Shown here piece by piece: positions 1-9,556 of a stretch of DNA of 64,000 bases. A model generated the notes under the pieces. The model saw only the letters and a list, made by a program, of their open reading frames with translations. It searched no databases and was not told where the DNA came from. The position numbers and the translations under genes are program-made. The stretch is taken from positions 1,302,001-1,366,000 of the forward strand of contig NZ_LT629779.1 of NCBI RefSeq assembly GCF_900105535.1, given 5' to 3'. Position 1 is the first letter of the stretch. Every line of letters begins with the position of its first letter. The DNA comes from Pseudarthrobacter equi. Its GTDB lineage: Bacteria > Actinomycetota > Actinomycetes > Actinomycetales > Micrococcaceae.

Positions 1-48
1 GGCCGACTTCAGTTGCAGCAGTTCGGTATCGACGGAGATGATGCTCAT
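1..48 (-). CDS. WXG100-like protein, N-terminus only (partial)
   Basis: The complement of 46-48 is ATG. It opens a reading frame MSIISVDTELLQLKSA that runs off the left edge of the window. This opening resembles actinobacterial WXG100 (ESAT-6-like) proteins, which are small helical-hairpin substrates of type VII secretion. That resemblance is from memory of family N-termini. The WXG motif itself would lie outside the window, so the assignment is tentative. The gene reads away from the kinase gene that ends at 159, leaving about 110 bp for a promoter. Confidence 0.45.
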   Translation of the reverse strand, partial: MSIISVDTELLQLKSA

Positions 49-158
49 GGCTGTGCCTTTCGCTCGCGGCGGGGCAACGCAGGTTGCCCTGGCCCGGCTG
101 GTCCGGGCCGCTGAAACGAGCCTAGGGACGGGCAGGACGGTGGGCCACGGCCACGGAG

Positions 159-1634
159 CTATATGTGGATAACCTTGCCGTCGCTGACCTCGTCCTCGCT
201 GTCCGCCGCGGCCTCGTCCCGGTACGGCAGGCTGACCACCATGGTGGCGCCCCCGCCCTCTGTCTCCTGTACGCGGACCGACCCGCCATGTGAACCAACA
301 ATCGCGGCAACGATAGCCAGGCCCAGGCCGCTGCCGCCCGTGTCCCGTGTACGCGAGGTATCTGCGCGGTAGAAACGCTCGAAGACCTTGGATGCGTCTT
401 CCTCGGAGATGCCCGGGCCGTGGTCCCGCACCTCAACCACGGAGCGCGCCTGCCCGTCCACCGTCCGCACGCCGACAGCCAGTTCAATGGGGCTGCCTTC
501 GGGGGTGTAGCGCAGGGCGTTGCCCACAAGGTTTCCCAGCACCTGCCGGATTTTGGCCTCATCGCCGAGTGCCGGTGCCGGCTTGGCCGGTCCGTCGTCG
601 AGCCCGGCGAGCGAGATCACGCGGGACCGGTCGCTGGCCTGGGTGTCCACCACCGCGTCATGTGCGAGGAGCTGCAGGTCCACGGGCTTTTGCTGCAACG
701 GCCGCTGCTCGTCCAGGCGGGCCAGGAGGAGGAGGTCCTCCACCATGGATCCCATGCGCTTGGCTTCGCTTTCGATCCGCCCCATGGCGGTGGCAACGTC
801 CTCGTCCGTGGTCAGGGCTCCGTGGCGGTACAGCTCGGAGAAGCCGCGGATGGTCACCAGCGGGGTCCGCAGTTCGTGCGACGCATCGGCAGCGAAACGC
901 CTCATCCGTGCCTCGGACGCAGTGCGGGCTGCGAAGGCCGTCTCGATATGCGCCAGCATCGCGTTCAGTGAGCTGCTGAGCCGGCCCAGCTCGGTGGCCG
1001 GGTTCTCGACGTCCACGCGGCGGGACAGGTCTCCGGCGGCGATGGCGGCGGCGGTCTTTTCCACCCTTGCCAACGGCCGGAAGGAGCGCGAGACGGTCCA
1101 GCTGGCAATCAGTGAGGCGAGCAGGAGCGTCAGCAGGCCGACGCCCGTGACCACCAGGGTGGCATGCTTGAGGACGTCATCCACGCCTTCCAACGGAAGT
1201 CCGATGACCACCACCGCCGGGCGGTTGTTCGAAAGCACCGTGACGGCAACAACCCGCCAGTTCTGGCCGTCGGTACCGCCCACCTGGAACGGGACGCGGC
1301 CCCGGGCCTGGGCCTGTTCGGTGGTGATGGATTTGATGTCCGGGTGGTTGTCGGCGTCGCCGCCGAGCCGGAGGGGCTGCTGGTCGGCGCCATAGAGCAG
1401 CAGCGAATAGTCCGTGGGGACCTCCGGGCTGGAGCCCTGCAGCTGTGAAAACGACTGCTGCTGCTGGGCCAGGTCGACTGCGGCGTTGAGCTTGTCATCC
1501 ACCTGGCCCTGGAGGTAGCTGTGCAGCAGCGCCAGGGTCCCTGCCCCGGTCACCGTCAGGGCGACAATGAGCAGGGCCATGATCATGGCCACCAGCTGCG
1601 TCCTCAGGGATGAGGACTTCCACCGTTTCAGCAA
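159..1634 (-). CDS. Sensor histidine kinase (HAMP, HisKA, HATPase_c)
   Basis: A 491-aa membrane sensor kinase. It has an N-terminal TM helix (about residues 13-40), an extracytoplasmic sensor loop of about 115 residues, a second TM helix near 160-180, a HAMP linker, and a HisKA box with FAADASHELRTPL, whose His is the phospho-acceptor. The ATP-binding domain follows, with N box (NLVGNALRYTP), G1 (DHGPGI) and G2 (GGSGLGLAIV). The start is TTG, two bases after the stop of the response regulator gene, so translation is probably coupled. It should phosphorylate that OmpR-type partner. It resembles the TcrY/MprB group of actinobacterial kinases. The stimulus is unknown. Confidence 0.9.
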   Translation of the reverse strand: MLKRWKSSSLRTQLVAMIMALLIVALTVTGAGTLALLHSYLQGQVDDKLNAAVDLAQQQQSFSQLQGSSPEVPTDYSLLLYGADQQPLRLGGDADNHPDIKSITTEQAQARGRVPFQVGGTDGQNWRVVAVTVLSNNRPAVVVIGLPLEGVDDVLKHATLVVTGVGLLTLLLASLIASWTVSRSFRPLARVEKTAAAIAAGDLSRRVDVENPATELGRLSSSLNAMLAHIETAFAARTASEARMRRFAADASHELRTPLVTIRGFSELYRHGALTTDEDVATAMGRIESEAKRMGSMVEDLLLLARLDEQRPLQQKPVDLQLLAHDAVVDTQASDRSRVISLAGLDDGPAKPAPALGDEAKIRQVLGNLVGNALRYTPEGSPIELAVGVRTVDGQARSVVEVRDHGPGISEEDASKVFERFYRADTSRTRDTGGSGLGLAIVAAIVGSHGGSVRVQETEGGGATMVVSLPYRDEAAADSEDEVSDGKVIHI

Positions 1635-1636
1635 GG

Positions 1637-2347
1637 TCAGCGCTTTTCGGCCGTCCGGAGCACGTAGCCCACGCCGCGTTTGGTCTGGATCAGGGCAGGG
1701 GCCTCGGGATCGATGTCCACCTTGCGGCGCAGGTAGGAAATGTAGGACTCCACGATGGAGGCGTCGCCGTTGAAGTCGTACTCCCAGACGTGGTCCAGGA
1801 TCTGCGACTTGGACAGCACACGGTTGGGGTTCAGCATCAGGTAACGGAGCAGCTTGAACTCGGTGGGGGAGAGTTCAATGACGGTGCCGCCGCGGCGCAC
1901 TTCGTGGGCGTCGTCGTCGAGCTCGAGGTCGCCCACCCGGATGACGGCGTCGTCGTCGAGGAGCGGCTGCGTGCGGCGGAGCACGGCGCGGATGCGCGCC
2001 ACCACCTCGTCGAGGCTGAACGGCTTGGTGACGTAGTCGTCCCCGCCCACGGTAAGCCCGGTGACTTTGTCTTCGGTGTCGTCCTTGGCGGTGAGGAACA
2101 GGACCGGGAAGTGCTTGCCCGAGGCACGCAGCCGGCGGGTGACGGTGAACCCGTCCATGTCCGGAAGCATGACGTCGAGGACAGCCAGGTCCGGCGCGTG
2201 GGCGTCGGCGGCTGCCAGGGCGTCGCGGCCGTTGGCCGCGGACACTACTTCGAAGCCGGCGAACCGCAGTGACGTGGACAGCAGCTCACGGATGTTGGGT
2301 TCATCGTCAACAACGAGGAGCTTCGCTTCGGGGCCGTTCTTGTTCAT
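1637..2347 (-). CDS. OmpR/PhoB-family response regulator
   Basis: A 236-aa DNA-binding response regulator. The receiver domain (about residues 10-125) shows the acidic pair VVDDEP, the phospho-acceptor Asp in LAVLDVMLPDMDG, the conserved Thr in LFLTAKD and the Lys in YVTKPF. A winged-helix Trans_reg_C domain follows, with ELSPTEFKLLRYLM, VLSKSQILDHVW and the terminal KRGVGYVLR. ATG at 2347 (MNKNGPEAKLLVVDDE) was chosen because the frame extends upstream but only reads non-conserved sequence before the receiver. It is the first gene of a two-gene operon with the sensor kinase ending at 159. Confidence 0.92.
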   Translation of the reverse strand: MNKNGPEAKLLVVDDEPNIRELLSTSLRFAGFEVVSAANGRDALAAADAHAPDLAVLDVMLPDMDGFTVTRRLRASGKHFPVLFLTAKDDTEDKVTGLTVGGDDYVTKPFSLDEVVARIRAVLRRTQPLLDDDAVIRVGDLELDDDAHEVRRGGTVIELSPTEFKLLRYLMLNPNRVLSKSQILDHVWEYDFNGDASIVESYISYLRRKVDIDPEAPALIQTKRGVGYVLRTAEKR

Positions 2348-2674
2348 GTTCCCATCATGCTCCCAGTCTCTGGGAGTTGTCTGGATGTTCCATGGAAGAA
2401 CGTTGCGTATCTTCGGCGCGGCCGCAGGCGGAATCCTCCCATGCCCGAAAGAGGCGGGAAATGCTCCCACCTGCCGCGCGGGCCCACAAGGGTGGAGTGC
2501 CCCCTCCCAGCCGCCGGCTTCCCCCTCTTTTACGGCCCGCCCCACTGCCTCCTACCCGTCCGCGCGGGCGTTCCCCACGTGTCGCCGGGGGCTGTTTACA
2601 GTGCCTTAAACGCCGCCGTATGGTGCTCATCTAGGAAGGTTGCGGGCAGCCTTGGGCAAGGGAGGATCAGCACG
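2348..2674. other. Divergent intergenic region
   Basis: 327 bp between the response regulator gene (leftward) and the deacetylase gene (rightward). It must contain both promoters. I see no gene, RNA or convincing -35/-10 pair. The only clear site is the GGGAGG ribosome binding site about 10 bp before the ATG at 2675. Confidence 0.6.
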
Positions 2675-3415
2675 ATGAAGAGCAAATTTGCCACCATGGC
2701 CCTGGGCGCAGGAGCCCTTGTCATCGCCCTGCTGGCGGGCGGCCCCACGCAGGCCGCGCAGGCAGCCGACGAACCCCTGGTTGGACTGACGTTCGACGAC
2801 GGGCCGTCGCCACAGCGCACGGCTTACGTCCTGGATGTCCTGAAGGCGAAGAACGTGAAGGCAACGTTCTTCCTGCAGGGGGCCAACGCGCAGCTGTACC
2901 CTGACCTCGTGCGGCGGATCAAGGCCGAGGGGCACGTCATCGGCAACCACTCGTGGAACCACGCCGATTTCCTCGAGATCAGCCAGGCGGACCAAAAGCA
3001 GCAGATAGACAGCACGAATGCGGCCATCCGGGCCGTGACAGGTGAGACGCCCCGCCTCATGCGGTTCCCGTTCGGCAACAGCACCCCGTACGCAGCGAGT
3101 TACCTGCGGACCATCGGCATGAGCGGCGGGATCCTCTGGCGTTGGCACATCGGCCAGCCCGGTGACTTTGAGTGCCCGGGGGCTGCCGGAGTCCAGAAGT
3201 TCGTCATGGATGAGGCAGCACCCGGGGCGATCATCCTGCTCCATGATGCCGAAGACGTCCTGGCCTGCCCGGTTTCACAGTGGACATACCTCGCAACCAC
3301 CATCGACGCGCTGCGTGCCCAGGGCTACGAATTCGGGGTAGTGGCTCCCTCCGCCACCGCCAACCCGCTCAACGAGGGCTCACCCGCCGTAGTGGTTCCC
3401 CCGGCCGGCTCCTAG
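2675..3415 (+). CDS. Secreted polysaccharide deacetylase (CE4/NodB)
   Basis: A 246-aa protein with a Sec signal peptide (KSKFATMALGAGALVIALLA, cleavage probably after AAQAADEP). The NodB homology domain includes the catalytic/metal motif LTFDDGPSP and the metal-binding HSWNH, with later motifs around RFPFGNS and ILLHD. CE4 enzymes remove N- or O-acetyl groups from chitin oligomers, peptidoglycan or xylan. The substrate cannot be told from sequence. ATG 2675 is preceded by GGGAGG and gives a clean signal peptide; earlier in-frame starts do not. The next gene begins 3 bp after the stop, suggesting co-transcription. Confidence 0.9.
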   Translation: MKSKFATMALGAGALVIALLAGGPTQAAQAADEPLVGLTFDDGPSPQRTAYVLDVLKAKNVKATFFLQGANAQLYPDLVRRIKAEGHVIGNHSWNHADFLEISQADQKQQIDSTNAAIRAVTGETPRLMRFPFGNSTPYAASYLRTIGMSGGILWRWHIGQPGDFECPGAAGVQKFVMDEAAPGAIILLHDAEDVLACPVSQWTYLATTIDALRAQGYEFGVVAPSATANPLNEGSPAVVVPPAGS

Positions 3416-3418
3416 CCG

Positions 3419-4588
3419 GTGATTGACGCGGCGGAGCTGGCCGTCCCCTCCCTGCTGCGCCAGGACCTGCCGGCAGTGGTGGACGCTGCCCTGGGCCGGC
3501 GCGGCATGGTGGTCATCCGGGCCCAGGCACACAGCATCATCCAGCCCGGGGCCAACATGACCACGGGCGGGCTCTGGCGGATCCAGGGAACGGCACAGCA
3601 GGCCGGACCAGCCAACGCAGCGGAACCCGTACCCTTCAGCGTTATTGCAAAGCTCACCCAGTCGCCACTGTTGTGGCCCGGCATCCAGGCTGTACCTCCG
3701 GAGTTCCGCGGGCAACTGGCGGAGCGCTACCCGTGGCGCACTGAAGCGCAGGCGTACGCCGCCGGGGTCAGCACAGCATTGCCCTTCAACGCCCGGATGC
3801 CCGAGGCATTCCGGATCACCGAGCTGGATGCGCAGCGGATCCTCATCTGGCTGGAGGACGTGGACGACGACGGTGCCCAGGGGTGGAGCGATGAGCAGTT
3901 TGCGGAGGCGGCCTTTGTCCTGGGCGGCCTCGCGGGCAGCCCGGACGTGGATGCGTGCGTCACGGCAGTGCCGGATGCCACGACATCGCGGCGCCTGGAG
4001 TTCTTCCTCGAGGGCGTCGGAACGCAGCTGCTTATCCCGGCGATCATGGACGACGACGTGTGGCGGCACCCGGTGGTGGCCGGCGCTGCGGACCCCGCGG
4101 TCATCAGTGGGCTGCGTAGCCTGGCAGGGAGGGCCCCGGACCTGGTAAACGTGCTCGTGGCCCTGCCCCAGTTCCCCATGCACGGCGACGCCAGCCCACA
4201 GAACCTGCTGGCCGGCGCATCCAACGTCGGGGACGAAGCGTTCATCCTCATCGACTGGGGAAACTTCGGCAGGGGCCCGGCCGGATTCGACCTGGCGCAG
4301 CTCCTGGCCGGACGGGTCAACGACGGCGACATGCCGGGCAGCGACCTTGTCCGGTTGGCGCCGCTGTGCGTGGACGCCTACTGCAATGGAATGGCCGAGG
4401 CCGGAACCGAACCCGATGCGTCATCCGTCGCCCGCGGCCACGCCGCAGCCATGGCCGTGTTCACCGGCCTGTCCGCACTGCCGTTGGACCAGCTGGCGGC
4501 GCCACGCCCCGGGCTGGAGGACGTGGTGGCCGGGCGGCTGGACATGGTCCGCTTCATCCTGGGACGGCTGGACGCGCTGGGCCTGTAG
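3419..4588 (+). CDS. Phosphotransferase (APH/choline kinase-like fold)
   Basis: A 389-aa protein starting at GTG. The C-terminal half shows the Brenner-type catalytic loop MHGDASPQNLL (HGDxxxxN) and the metal-binding Asp in LIDWGNFGRGPAGFDLAQLL, as in aminoglycoside phosphotransferase-family kinases. The substrate is unknown; this superfamily covers antibiotics, sugars, choline and homoserine. It starts 3 bp after the deacetylase stop without a good ribosome binding site of its own, so it is probably translationally coupled. Resistance function should not be assumed. Confidence 0.75.
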   Translation: MIDAAELAVPSLLRQDLPAVVDAALGRRGMVVIRAQAHSIIQPGANMTTGGLWRIQGTAQQAGPANAAEPVPFSVIAKLTQSPLLWPGIQAVPPEFRGQLAERYPWRTEAQAYAAGVSTALPFNARMPEAFRITELDAQRILIWLEDVDDDGAQGWSDEQFAEAAFVLGGLAGSPDVDACVTAVPDATTSRRLEFFLEGVGTQLLIPAIMDDDVWRHPVVAGAADPAVISGLRSLAGRAPDLVNVLVALPQFPMHGDASPQNLLAGASNVGDEAFILIDWGNFGRGPAGFDLAQLLAGRVNDGDMPGSDLVRLAPLCVDAYCNGMAEAGTEPDASSVARGHAAAMAVFTGLSALPLDQLAAPRPGLEDVVAGRLDMVRFILGRLDALGL

Positions 4589-4609
4589 GCTGTGCCAGGG
4601 CAGCCGGAC

Positions 4610-5128
4610 TCACCATCCCAGCGTGCCGGGCTCACCCTTGAACGACCCCACCACGTTGTCGGTGACCCAGCCGCCGTAATAGCCCCCGGCCTGGGGGCGG
4701 GCAACTTCGCCGTTCACCTCGCAGCGGTCCATCGGCCCCGCATAGACAGCCACCCGGCCTGCCAGTTCCGCGTAGCCGGGGAGGGGCTGAGGGTAGGACC
4801 AGGCGGCCCGCTCTGCGGACCGGCCGCCGCCGCGAACGGTGAAGTACTCGGCCCGGCCCTTGAACTCGCACCAGCTGGTTCCCGGGGCGGGCTCCAGGGC
4901 GCCGGGAAGGAACGCCGCGCGCGGAAGGTAGTAGACGGGCGGATGACTGGTTTCCAGAACCCTGAGCCAGTCCGTGGTGTCGAGGATCAGTTCTCCGCCC
5001 AGGAAGATCCGGATCCGACCGGAGCCGGGTTCAACCCGCGGCGGGCGCGGATAGTCCCACACGGATTCCTGGCCGGGACCGGGAACCACGGGCTGGGTGG
5101 GAAGCGATGGACGTTTGCTCTGCCGCAT
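4610..5128 (-). CDS. DUF427 domain protein
   Basis: A 172-aa protein with the DUF427 fold signature: PRVEPGSGRIRIFLGGELI near the start, WCEFKGRAEYFTV in the middle and AWSYPQPLPGY later. Members are small cytosolic beta-rich proteins of unknown function. ATG 5128 (MRQSKRPSLP) was preferred over an in-frame ATG 12 codons upstream because the upstream codons look non-conserved. It converges on the phosphotransferase gene, with only 21 bp between stops. Confidence 0.75.
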   Translation of the reverse strand: MRQSKRPSLPTQPVVPGPGQESVWDYPRPPRVEPGSGRIRIFLGGELILDTTDWLRVLETSHPPVYYLPRAAFLPGALEPAPGTSWCEFKGRAEYFTVRGGGRSAERAAWSYPQPLPGYAELAGRVAVYAGPMDRCEVNGEVARPQAGGYYGGWVTDNVVGSFKGEPGTLGW

Positions 5129-5171
5129 GCTTCCAGTGTGCACCCGGGCGCGTGGGCCCGGCACGTCAGCC

Positions 5172-6818
5172 CTACCCGGGCTGGTCCACGTCCTTGGCGT
5201 CCATGATCCGGTAGGCGTACCCCTGCTCGGCCAGGAACCGCTGCCGCTTGGCGGCGAACTCCTGGTCCAGCGTGTCGCGGGCCACCAGAGAATAGAAGCG
5301 TGCCGCCCGCCCGTCCTTCTTTGGCCGCAGCAGCCTGCCGAGCCGCTGTGCCTCCTCCTGGCGGGACCCGAACGAACCGGACACCTGGATGGCCACCGAT
5401 GCCTCCGGCAGGTCGATGGAAAAGTTGGCTACCTTGGATACCACGAGCGTCTGGATCTCCCCGGCACGGAAAGCATCAAAGAGCCGCTGCCGCACCTTGA
5501 CCGAAGTGTCCCCCTTGATGACGGGTGCCTGCAGGCGCTCGCCGAGGTCGTCGAGCTGGTCAATGTACTGGCCAATCACCAGCAGCTGCTCGCCGGCGTG
5601 CCGTGCCACCAGCTGTTCCACCACCAGGGATTTGGACTCGGAGGTGGAACACAGCCGGTATTTGTCCGCGTCGTCGGCCATGGCGTAGGCAACCCGTTCG
5701 TCCTTCGGCAGGTCCACCCGTACCTCAACACAGTCCGCCGGTGCGATGTAGCCCTGGGACTCGATGTCCTTCCACGGTGCGTCGTACCGTTTCGGCCCGA
5801 TCAGGCTGAAGACCTCGCCCTCGCGCCCGTCCTCACGGACCAGGGTGGCGGTCAGGCCCAGGCGGCGGCGCGCCTGAAGGTCCGCGGTCATCCGGAAGAT
5901 GGGAGCCGGCAAGAGGTGCACCTCGTCATAGATGATCAGGCCCCAGTCGTGGCCATCCACCAGTTCCAGATGAGGGTACAGGCCACCGCGTTTGGTGGTC
6001 AGGACCTGGTAGGTGGCAATGGTTACGGGGCGCACTTCCTTCAGCGCGCCGGAGTATTCGCCGATTTCATCCTCTGTGAGGGACGTGCGCTTCAGCAGTT
6101 CGTCCTTCCACTGCCGCGCGGCCACCGTGTTGGTCACCAGGATCAGCGTGGTGGTGGATCCGGTGGCCATGGCCGCGGCGCCCACCAGCGTCTTACCGGC
6201 ACCGCAGGGGAGCACCACCACGCCGCTGCCGCCCGACCAGAAGTTTTCGCTGGCCAGCCGCTGGTAGGGGCGCAACTGCCAGCCATCCTCGTTCAGTGCG
6301 ATGAGGTGTGGGGTGCCGTCAACGTACCCGGCCAGGTCCTCAGCCGGCCAGCCGATCTTCAGCAGGAGCTGCTTCAGCTGGCCCCGCTGCGATGCGTGGA
6401 CCACTACTGTCTCGCCGTCGATCCGCGGCCCAAGGAGCGGCTGGATCTTCTTGGCCCGGATGACTTCCTCCAGCACCGGATAGTCGTCGGTGCGCATCAC
6501 CAGCCCGTGCTGGGGATCCTTCTCCAGGCGCAGCCGCCCGTACCTCGACATCGTCTCCTCGATATCGATCAGGAGCGAATGCGGTACGGGAAAGCGGGAA
6601 TACTTCAGCAGCGTGTCCAAGACCCTTTCGGCGTCCAGCCCGGCCGCGCGGGCATTCCACAGCCCCAGCGGCGTGAGCCGGTAGCTGTGCATGTGCTCGG
6701 GTGCCCGCTCCAGCTCCGCGAACGGCGCGATGGCATGCCGGGCCTCGGTGGCGAGCTCGTGGTCCACTTCGAGCAGGATGGTTTTGTCACTCTGGACAAT
6801 CAGGGGTCCGTCGTTCAC
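5172..6818 (-). CDS. XPB/ERCC3-like DNA repair helicase
   Basis: A 548-aa SF2 helicase. It has an N-terminal damage-recognition region, Walker A PCGAGKT (about residues 204-210), a DEVH box (about 298-301), motif III LTATLVRE and a C-terminal helicase domain with the Q/R-rich motif QEEAQRLGRLLRPK. This is the bacterial XPB type known from mycobacteria (Rv0861c), a 3'-5' helicase linked to nucleotide excision repair or transcription. GTG 6818 gives VNDGPLIVQSDK, the expected N-terminus and length, and lies 13 bp after the upstream gene's stop. It forms an operon with the helicase-associated gene ending at 6832. Confidence 0.93.
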   Translation of the reverse strand: MNDGPLIVQSDKTILLEVDHELATEARHAIAPFAELERAPEHMHSYRLTPLGLWNARAAGLDAERVLDTLLKYSRFPVPHSLLIDIEETMSRYGRLRLEKDPQHGLVMRTDDYPVLEEVIRAKKIQPLLGPRIDGETVVVHASQRGQLKQLLLKIGWPAEDLAGYVDGTPHLIALNEDGWQLRPYQRLASENFWSGGSGVVVLPCGAGKTLVGAAAMATGSTTTLILVTNTVAARQWKDELLKRTSLTEDEIGEYSGALKEVRPVTIATYQVLTTKRGGLYPHLELVDGHDWGLIIYDEVHLLPAPIFRMTADLQARRRLGLTATLVREDGREGEVFSLIGPKRYDAPWKDIESQGYIAPADCVEVRVDLPKDERVAYAMADDADKYRLCSTSESKSLVVEQLVARHAGEQLLVIGQYIDQLDDLGERLQAPVIKGDTSVKVRQRLFDAFRAGEIQTLVVSKVANFSIDLPEASVAIQVSGSFGSRQEEAQRLGRLLRPKKDGRAARFYSLVARDTLDQEFAAKRQRFLAEQGYAYRIMDAKDVDQPG

Positions 6819-6831
6819 GCAGGACAGTCCT

Positions 6832-9312
6832 TTACTGGTGCAGTTCCTCTGCAGCCTCGATATCGATGATTCGGTGGATGGACAGGACCCGCTCCGTGTC
6901 CTTGGCGGGGTCGAAGACACGGACGCGTCCGCCGCTTACTGAAAGCGGAACGACGGTTTCCAGGGTGGCATTCCCCAGGCTGTCCACCACGTTCATGCTG
7001 ATCCGTTGCTTGAGCCGGATGGCGCGCTGCAGCGCCTCCAGCCCCAGCTGGGTTGCCGCTTCTGCCTTTCGGCCAGCCGCACCGTTGCGGCCAGGCGAGC
7101 CGTCCTCCTTGCGCAGCACGGCAAGCTGGGCGTCCACATCGTCGGCCGCCGGTGCAAGGCGGGGCGCCGTGTACACGGGCCGCGGGCTTTCCTGCGGGAC
7201 CGGTCCGCGCCGGAGCCGGACTGCGGAGTCCTCCACGCCATCCACCGACGGCGAGAGGCCAAGGCCGCGCAGGATCTGCACTGTTTCGCGCGGCGGCAGG
7301 GAGGACGCCAGGATGGTGGGAGCGAGCCGGACCAGGCCGAGCGCGGCTGCCCGTGGCCCGGAGAGGAGTTCCTGCAGCGCTTCCTCGTCATCGCTCTGGA
7401 TGAAACTGGCGGAGGTCCCCACCCGAAGCTGCCCATGGCGGGTGGCGGTGTCCTGGATGAGGTATTCCAGCGGCTGCGGCACCGCGGTGGCGGAGTGGTC
7501 GCGCAGGAACTGCAGCAGGCGGCCGGCGTCATACCCGGCGTCCAGTGCGCGCCGGACGGAGGCCTCGGAGAACCGGTAGATCGTGGCTGGTCCCTGGCCC
7601 TCGGCGTCGGCCATGGCCAGGAGCTTTTCAGCCAGGTCGGGTGCCAGGTAACCAGGTGCCACTGCTGTCAGGTCGGCCTGGAGCAGCACGTGGTTCAGGG
7701 CGGCCGGCAGGTGCTGGCCCAGGAGTGTCATCGCCTCGTCCGGGTTGTCACCGGCGAAGGCGGCTCCCAGTTGGGTCAGGGCCCCGGAGCCCACCAGGCC
7801 GAGCAGCTCGGCCTCGGCGAGGACGCCGCGGATCAGGGAGCTGAAGCGCCGCGCCATCCGGGGCTGCGCCCACTCGGCGCGCTGGAGGACCGCCGCCGCG
7901 TCCAGCACCGGCGCGGCGCCGTCAGCGGACGCCGCCTCGGTGGTCAGCTCCAGCAGTATCTCCAGGATGCGTTTGCGGATGACGGGGGCGTCGGGCCGCT
8001 GCGCTTCCGCAGACAACGGGACAATGGCCCCGCCGGCAGCCGACCGGTGCGCGGCCGGAACTCCGGAGGTTCCGTTGACCGGCTGGCCCACCAGCGACGG
8101 TACGCGTTCGCTGGACAGCCAGGCATTGACCAGCCACTGCCATTGCTCCTGCCGGGGCAGCGCCAGCCACTCAAGCTGCGGTGGCAGCACCCAGGACGAC
8201 GAATCGACGTCCAGGCGGATCAGCCCCGCAAGGCCGCAGAGCTCCAGCAGCAGTCCAACCTGCGGCTGGCTGATCCGCAGCAGCTCACCGAGCCGCCGCG
8301 TCTCACGGACCCCTACACCACCGCTGCGCAGCGTGGCCAAGGGCTGGCGCTGGACGGCGTGCAGCAGTTCGCCCACCAGCCGCAGGGTGTCCGAAATGGC
8401 ACTCAGGGCAGCATTCCGCCGGAGGGCCGCGGTGGTGGTGCCGAGCTCCGGCACCGGCGGCGTCAGGGTGAAGTCGTTGATGATGGCGCCGCCCCGCAGG
8501 GACAGCCCTACGCTGTGGGGCAGTTCCACATGGGCGGCGTCCAGCGGAACCAGCAGCCCCCGGGCCAGCAGCCAGTCGATGGGCCCGACGTCGGCGCCCT
8601 CGGTGGTGACGGACGCCTTGCGTTGCGCCTGGGGGACGGCACCCATGGCCCAGTTCCGGAACCTGGCGAGCAGCGCCGTCGTCCGCTCCGGGGCAAGGGC
8701 GAGGATGTCCTGCACGGCTTCCGGCGAGGACGTCCAGTGCTGCAGGGCCAGCGCCGCCTCCATCGGGGTGGTGGCATCCTGGATCTCGACGCCGCTCCGG
8801 TGCAGTTCGGACACAAGCTGAACCGCCCGTTGGGCGAACGCCGGCTGGAGCCGGACAAGTTCCGTGTAGCTGCGGCCCAGCCCCGCGGGATAGATTCCCA
8901 CCACGTCCTTGAGGCAGCCCACGGGGAGGTAGAAGCGCTGGCGGTTGCCGGCGGGGGTGCCGTGGGGTGGATCGGCCCGGTGCACCAGGGCAAGATCCTG
9001 CAGGCGGTCCAGGATCCGTTCCAGGATGGGCACCGAGGAGCCTGCAATCATCTTGTGCAGCGCGGGTGCGCTGGCGCTGTGCCCGGTATCGGTGTTGGTG
9101 CACAGATGAAGGGTTTCAAGCACCTGCATCTGTGGCCTGTTGAGCCGCTCCAAGGCACGCTGGACGCTGACCCGCGAGCTGGCCCGGGCCGCCAGGGCAG
9201 GGAAGTCAGGCACGGCGGGGGAGAGCAGGTCCGGCCGCGCGGCGAACAGCTCCCGCAGCGAGTCGTCGCTACGGGCTGCCAGGTCCTTGCTGAGCGCGCG
9301 AATGAGGGACAT
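6832..9312 (-). CDS. Helicase-associated domain protein (XPB partner, Rv0862c-like)
   Basis: An 826-aa protein with the XPB/Ssl2-like helicase-associated (Helicase_C_3) domain in its C-terminal half. No Walker A or DEAD box is visible, so it is not itself a helicase. The start ATG 9312 gives MSLIRALSKDLAAR. In mycobacteria the equivalent gene directly precedes ercc3, as it precedes the XPB gene here by 13 bp, which suggests it is a cofactor or targeting partner. The reverse strand carries a long spurious frame typical of high-GC DNA. Confidence 0.85.
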   Translation of the reverse strand: MSLIRALSKDLAARSDDSLRELFAARPDLLSPAVPDFPALAARASSRVSVQRALERLNRPQMQVLETLHLCTNTDTGHSASAPALHKMIAGSSVPILERILDRLQDLALVHRADPPHGTPAGNRQRFYLPVGCLKDVVGIYPAGLGRSYTELVRLQPAFAQRAVQLVSELHRSGVEIQDATTPMEAALALQHWTSSPEAVQDILALAPERTTALLARFRNWAMGAVPQAQRKASVTTEGADVGPIDWLLARGLLVPLDAAHVELPHSVGLSLRGGAIINDFTLTPPVPELGTTTAALRRNAALSAISDTLRLVGELLHAVQRQPLATLRSGGVGVRETRRLGELLRISQPQVGLLLELCGLAGLIRLDVDSSSWVLPPQLEWLALPRQEQWQWLVNAWLSSERVPSLVGQPVNGTSGVPAAHRSAAGGAIVPLSAEAQRPDAPVIRKRILEILLELTTEAASADGAAPVLDAAAVLQRAEWAQPRMARRFSSLIRGVLAEAELLGLVGSGALTQLGAAFAGDNPDEAMTLLGQHLPAALNHVLLQADLTAVAPGYLAPDLAEKLLAMADAEGQGPATIYRFSEASVRRALDAGYDAGRLLQFLRDHSATAVPQPLEYLIQDTATRHGQLRVGTSASFIQSDDEEALQELLSGPRAAALGLVRLAPTILASSLPPRETVQILRGLGLSPSVDGVEDSAVRLRRGPVPQESPRPVYTAPRLAPAADDVDAQLAVLRKEDGSPGRNGAAGRKAEAATQLGLEALQRAIRLKQRISMNVVDSLGNATLETVVPLSVSGGRVRVFDPAKDTERVLSIHRIIDIEAAEELHQ

Positions 9313-9322
9313 CAGTCCAACG

Positions 9323-9556
9323 TTACCGCTGGTCAGGTTTTCCTGCCCGGCGCCGCCCTGCAACGCCGTCGAGCACCAGGAAAAGCATCAGGACGAATGC
9401 GGCGGGCAAGCCGTACAGCGCCGTGTAGGTAACCCACGCAGGAGCCACTGACCCGGCAAAGGCCAGGGCCATGACCGCCGCCACGGCGGCCAGCGAGAGC
9501 ACTGCAATGACGGCGGCGGCAATCATGATGGGCCGCCGGTAGCGCGAGGGTGTCAT
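9323..9556 (-). CDS. Small two-helix membrane protein
   Basis: A 77-aa protein with two hydrophobic helices (about residues 10-32 and 41-62) and a basic C-terminus RRRAGKPDQR. It lies just 10 bp upstream of the helicase-associated gene on the same strand, so it may be the first gene of that operon. I do not recognise the family; the pattern is that of small actinobacterial integral membrane proteins. ATG 9556 (MTPSRYRRP) is the only reasonable start. Confidence 0.7.
   Translation of the reverse strand: MTPSRYRRPIMIAAAVIAVLSLAAVAAVMALAFAGSVAPAWVTYTALYGLPAAFVLMLFLVLDGVAGRRRAGKPDQR

Noticed and set aside
3419..4588. Aminoglycoside resistance gene
   Set aside because: Only the generic kinase-fold motifs are visible, and the neighbour is a deacetylase; resistance cannot be claimed.
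7006..9432. 808-codon plus-strand frame opposite the helicase-associated gene
   Set aside because: Mirror frame rich in Gly, Gln, Arg and His without domains; the minus-strand gene matches a known family.
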